A stretch of DNA of 35,950 nucleotides from SHZI01 sp964407855 (GTDB taxonomy: Bacteria; Pseudomonadota; Gammaproteobacteria; Steroidobacterales; GCA-2729495): positions 1-35,950 of the forward strand of contig CAYOXI010000020.1 in the NCBI GenBank assembly GCA_964407855.1, read 5' to 3'. Below, in pieces: positions 33,541-35,950 of the stretch. Position numbers and translations under genes: made by a program. Below the pieces are notes generated by a model, which was not told where the DNA came from, made no database searches, and worked only from the letters and a program-made list of their open reading frames with translations. Each line of letters begins with the position of its first letter. Position 1 is the first letter of the stretch.

Positions 33541-34018
33541 GCGGATACACCCCTATGTCGTCCACTTCTCCGTTGCGCTTGTGCTGATGTCGGTCGTGCT
33601 GTTCCTGATCGGAACAGTCGCCCGTCGGCGAGCCTGGGCTGCGGAACTCCTCTCCGTGGCCCGGTGGAACCTGTGGATTGGCTCCGGGTTCGCGCTGGTG
33701 TCCATCGGCACCGGCTTTGTCGACTACCTTTCCGCCCGCTGTGACCTGGACACGATCGAGGCCACGATCCTCCACCGGCGCTCCGGGGCAGCCATGTGGT
33801 GGAGCTCACTGATCGCCTCTGTCGCCGTCTATCGGACCCGGCACCGGGCGCCCGGCCCGGTACTGCTCGGCTGGCTGCTGCTGGTTGCTGCTGCCGCCCT
33901 GACCGCAACGCTGCTGGGTACCGGCCTCACCTACGACCGGGGACTGGGTGTGAACGGCGTGCAGGCTGACAGCGCCGAGTTGTGTTTCACCCTTGAGAGG
34001 GCGGGCGACAGCCGGTAG
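33533..34018 (+). CDS. DUF2231-like small integral membrane protein
   Basis: This 161-residue protein has four hydrophobic helices and begins MTERIHPYVVHFSVALVLMS. The HPxxVHF motif at the N-terminus and the later ILHRRSGAAMWW are typical of the DUF2231 family, small four-helix membrane proteins of unknown or redox-linked function. The conserved histidines (HP, VHF, LHR) could bind heme b. The ATG at 33533 overlaps the cytochrome stop by 8 bases, so it is the last gene of the operon. The frame is open a little further upstream, but this start gives the family N-terminus. It might be a quinone or heme-b membrane partner of the cytochromes; this is inference. Confidence 0.78.
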   Translation: MTERIHPYVVHFSVALVLMSVVLFLIGTVARRRAWAAELLSVARWNLWIGSGFALVSIGTGFVDYLSARCDLDTIEATILHRRSGAAMWWSSLIASVAVYRTRHRAPGPVLLGWLLLVAAAALTATLLGTGLTYDRGLGVNGVQADSAELCFTLERAGDSR

Positions 34019-34038
34019 GGATCCGGAGCAAGGCCCCG

Positions 34039-34070
34039 GCCGGCACCCCGCCCTGGAGCGAGGTGCCGGC
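34039..34070. terminator. GC-rich inverted repeat between convergent genes
   Basis: GCCGGCACC (34039-34047) and GGTGCCGGC (34062-34070) form a perfect 9-base stem with a 14-base loop. It lies in the 63-base space between the convergent DUF2231-like and DUF4397 genes, a natural place for a bidirectional terminator. No T-tract follows on either strand, so it is not a classical intrinsic terminator. Confidence 0.45.
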
Positions 34071-34081
34071 GACGGCCCGTC

Positions 34082-35428
34082 TCAGATCGTCTCGTCGATC
34101 AGGTTGATACCAACAGGGGCGCCGCCCCCCGGCGCGTCCCGGGCGATCACCGTGAATACATTGCCTCCCGCGAGGTCCAGGGTCGCCTGGAAGGCGACGA
34201 CATTCGGCTGCCCGGGCGGCGTGATCGTCACTTCGTAGCTGGCCGGCGCGAGGGCGATAAAGCCCGTCTCGGCCTTGAAGGGCACGTTGGCGAGTGCCGG
34301 CGAGATGCCGGTAACGTCAGTACCCGGAGCTGCAACGTAGACATCCACCGGCCCCGCGGCTGGTGAGGCATGCACAATCCGCACCCGCGCCTCGGTAGCC
34401 ACCGCGCGGGACAGGTTGTCATTGGCCAGCACCAGCGGCTCAAGCGGTGCGGCCAGCGTGTTGACGGCCAGTACGGTCACCCTGGTGCCGGCAACGAGCG
34501 TCGCATCCAGGTCAATCGCAGTCAGTGACTGGGTGGCCGAATCGACCACCTTGAAGTTGTAGGCATCCGGCTCAAGGCTGAGATAGGGCGTGACCTCCTG
34601 GTAGGTGAGGTCCGTGACCGGTGGTGATGCGAAATCGTCGTTGACCACCACGTCCACTGCCGGTGCGTCCGGCGAGAAATGGCCGACGCGGATATCCCCG
34701 GGAGCGGCAGCGTCCAGCAGTTCAAACTGTGTGCTGCCATCGTTCACCAGCAGCGTGATGGGGGAGGGGCCGGTGGTGGTGTTGTCCACAGCGACGATCA
34801 GCAGGTCAGCCCCGGCAGGCAGGGATACCGTACCGGAATCAAAGACCACCGTACCTGGCGCCGAGGCCGGCGCAACACGGATCTGGTAGTTGCCACCCGG
34901 GACTTCGACAGGACCCAGATCCTCGCCAAAACTGAAGGAGCCCAGCGGCGCTACACCCGCGAGGCTGGCCCCGGGTGCCGTGACATAGACGACAACCGGC
35001 GGGGCAGAGGGAGCACCGTGCACCACCTGGGTGCGGGCCTGCCCGGCGCTTACCTGCGTCGTGTCATTGGCAAGAATCAGCGGCGCCAGGGTGCCGCCGG
35101 CTACCCTGCCGATCGCCAGGACCGAGTAATCCGTTCTCCGCGCCAGTGGTGTGGCTGGCAGGTCGATGACCACCACGTTGCCTGCCGGTGTAATGGCTTC
35201 AACTTCGATATCGTAGGTGCCGCGTTGCAGTTCGAGGAAGCCCGAGCCCTCCTTGTAATCCACGGCGGAGAGTACGGCCGCACCGTCGATCAGGACATTG
35301 ACTTCAGGTGCATCGGGTGACGCATGAATGACGCGCAGGGCGAGCCGGTTGTCCGTACTGCTGCTGCCGCACGCACTCAGGACTGCTGCAGAGGCGCCAA
35401 CCAGCAGTAGTCGATTCCATAAATTCAT
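34082..35428 (-). CDS. DUF4397-repeat lipoprotein
   Basis: This 448-residue predicted lipoprotein has a signal and lipobox (LLLVGASAAVLSAC) with the acylated Cys at residue 20. It holds four DUF4397-type repeats about 100 residues apart, recognisable by RVIHASPDAPEVNVLIDG (near 33), QVVHGAPSAPPVVVYV (near 132), RVGHFSPDAPAVDVVV (near 246) and RIVHASPAAGPVDVYV (near 348). Each is followed by a Tyr-rich strand such as YDIEVEAI or YNFKVVD. Such domains are predicted beta-sandwiches in cell-surface proteins; no molecular function is established that I know of. GGAG seven bases upstream supports the ATG at 35428. It is transcribed toward the cytochrome operon and has its own upstream region. Confidence 0.88.
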   Translation of the reverse strand: MNLWNRLLLVGASAAVLSACGSSSTDNRLALRVIHASPDAPEVNVLIDGAAVLSAVDYKEGSGFLELQRGTYDIEVEAITPAGNVVVIDLPATPLARRTDYSVLAIGRVAGGTLAPLILANDTTQVSAGQARTQVVHGAPSAPPVVVYVTAPGASLAGVAPLGSFSFGEDLGPVEVPGGNYQIRVAPASAPGTVVFDSGTVSLPAGADLLIVAVDNTTTGPSPITLLVNDGSTQFELLDAAAPGDIRVGHFSPDAPAVDVVVNDDFASPPVTDLTYQEVTPYLSLEPDAYNFKVVDSATQSLTAIDLDATLVAGTRVTVLAVNTLAAPLEPLVLANDNLSRAVATEARVRIVHASPAAGPVDVYVAAPGTDVTGISPALANVPFKAETGFIALAPASYEVTITPPGQPNVVAFQATLDLAGGNVFTVIARDAPGGGAPVGINLIDETI

Positions 35429-35511
35429 TGACTGCTCCAGGAGAGATTTGAAGTACAGGAAGGGTTCGCGTCTTTTCCGTTCACAGATTCACTGCTGATA
35501 AACTCGACACG
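35429..35511. promoter_or_regulatory. Divergent intergenic region between DUF4397 and SET genes
   Basis: This 83-base space separates two divergent genes. TGATAA near 35494-35499 could be a -10 box for the SET gene; that would give a very short leader. The -35 candidate 17 bases upstream (TTTTCC) is poor. No clear promoter was found for the other direction. Confidence 0.3.
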
Positions 35512-35934
35512 ATGCAGCAGCACCGTTACTCGTCCCCGATCTACCTGTCGTTGCAAGTCGCGCGCAGTTCCATCTGCGGGAAAGGACTGTTCGCGACCCG
35601 GGCAATTCCAGCCCGATCAAAGATCGGTGAATTCGAAGGGGAACTCATCACCATTACCGAAGCTCGGCAACGGGCGGCTGGAAAATCCATCGTCGCCATC
35701 GTAGAACTCGGCCGGCTCGCTATCGATGCGGGAAGCACCACGAGAGGCTTCCGCTACATCAACCATTCCTGTCAGCCGAATACCTACATCCGTATCTTCG
35801 GCCAGCATGCTGAGTTCTACGCACTGAGGCGCATCCGGCCAGGCGAGGAACTGACCGTGGACTATGGCGATAGCCACCACGAAGGGCGGCTACCGTGCCG
35901 CTGCGGTGCGGGGAGATGTCGGGGGTGGCTCTAG
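35512..35934 (+). CDS. Bacterial SET-domain protein (putative lysine methyltransferase)
   Basis: This 140-residue protein consists almost entirely of a SET domain, the SAM-dependent lysine methyltransferase fold known mainly from eukaryotes but also found as small stand-alone proteins in bacteria. Visible motifs are SSICGKGLFATRAIPARSKI (start of the domain), YINHSCQPNTYIRIF with the NHSCxPN SAM-binding signature, GEELTVDYGD with the catalytic-site tyrosine, and a post-SET-like CRCGAGRCRGWL whose cysteines may bind zinc. The ATG at 35512 has only a weak ribosome site. The target protein is unknown, and the neighbours do not suggest one. The remaining 16 bases of the window after its stop hold nothing recognisable. 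Confidence 0.9.
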   Translation: MQQHRYSSPIYLSLQVARSSICGKGLFATRAIPARSKIGEFEGELITITEARQRAAGKSIVAIVELGRLAIDAGSTTRGFRYINHSCQPNTYIRIFGQHAEFYALRRIRPGEELTVDYGDSHHEGRLPCRCGAGRCRGWL

Positions 35935-35950
35935 GTAGAGCCCAGAGAAG

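Overview
The window is GC-rich with tightly packed genes, Gram-negative export signals (lipoboxes, outer-membrane barrels, a Wza-type exporter) and many gene overlaps. It most resembles a proteobacterium, probably a gammaproteobacterium, but no rRNA or species marker allows a firmer call. Two runs of exactly 100 N (23531-23630 and 24994-25093) look like scaffold gaps, so this is probably a draft or metagenome assembly. No tRNA, rRNA, insertion sequence or CRISPR array was seen, and no stretch longer than 300 bases lacks a gene.

Region 1 (1-13452): the 3' end of an elongation factor G gene is followed by a surface-polysaccharide locus of the Wzx/Wzy type. It holds a large six-SLBB-domain export protein, a short Wzz-like chain-length protein without a kinase domain, a flippase, a polymerase, two family 2 glycosyltransferases (one on the opposite strand), a methyltransferase, a DegT aminotransferase, a short PglC-type phosphoglycosyl transferase and a long WbpM/PglF-type dehydratase. 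The last three suggest a 4-amino-4,6-dideoxy sugar as the first residue of the repeat unit.

Region 2 (13439-15891, minus strand): a UbiD-family decarboxylase is translationally coupled to an amidase/nitrilase-superfamily protein in which the catalytic cysteine position reads glycine.

Region 3 (16059-34018, plus strand): a CHASE2 adenylate cyclase is followed by eight nearly contiguous genes. These encode a TPR plus beta-barrel protein resembling Slam, a FecR-domain exported protein, a giant oxidoreductase (FAD/NAD module, two cyclic-nucleotide-binding domains, two visible Fe-S cysteine sets, membrane helices with two HX13H pairs), an FHA-domain multiheme cytochrome, a tandem HbpS/GlcG-like lipoprotein, an outer-membrane barrel, a ten-heme cytochrome fused to an LVIVD-type propeller, and a DUF2231-like membrane protein. 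Read together they suggest an envelope-spanning redox chain running from NAD(P)H through flavin, Fe-S and b hemes to periplasmic and possibly outer-membrane c hemes. The cyclic-nucleotide domains may tie it to the neighbouring cyclase. This is the best candidate for an undescribed system here; its function is inferred from domain architecture only.

Region 4 (34039-35950): a GC-rich inverted repeat between convergent genes, a four-repeat DUF4397 lipoprotein on the minus strand, and a small bacterial SET-domain protein diverging from it.
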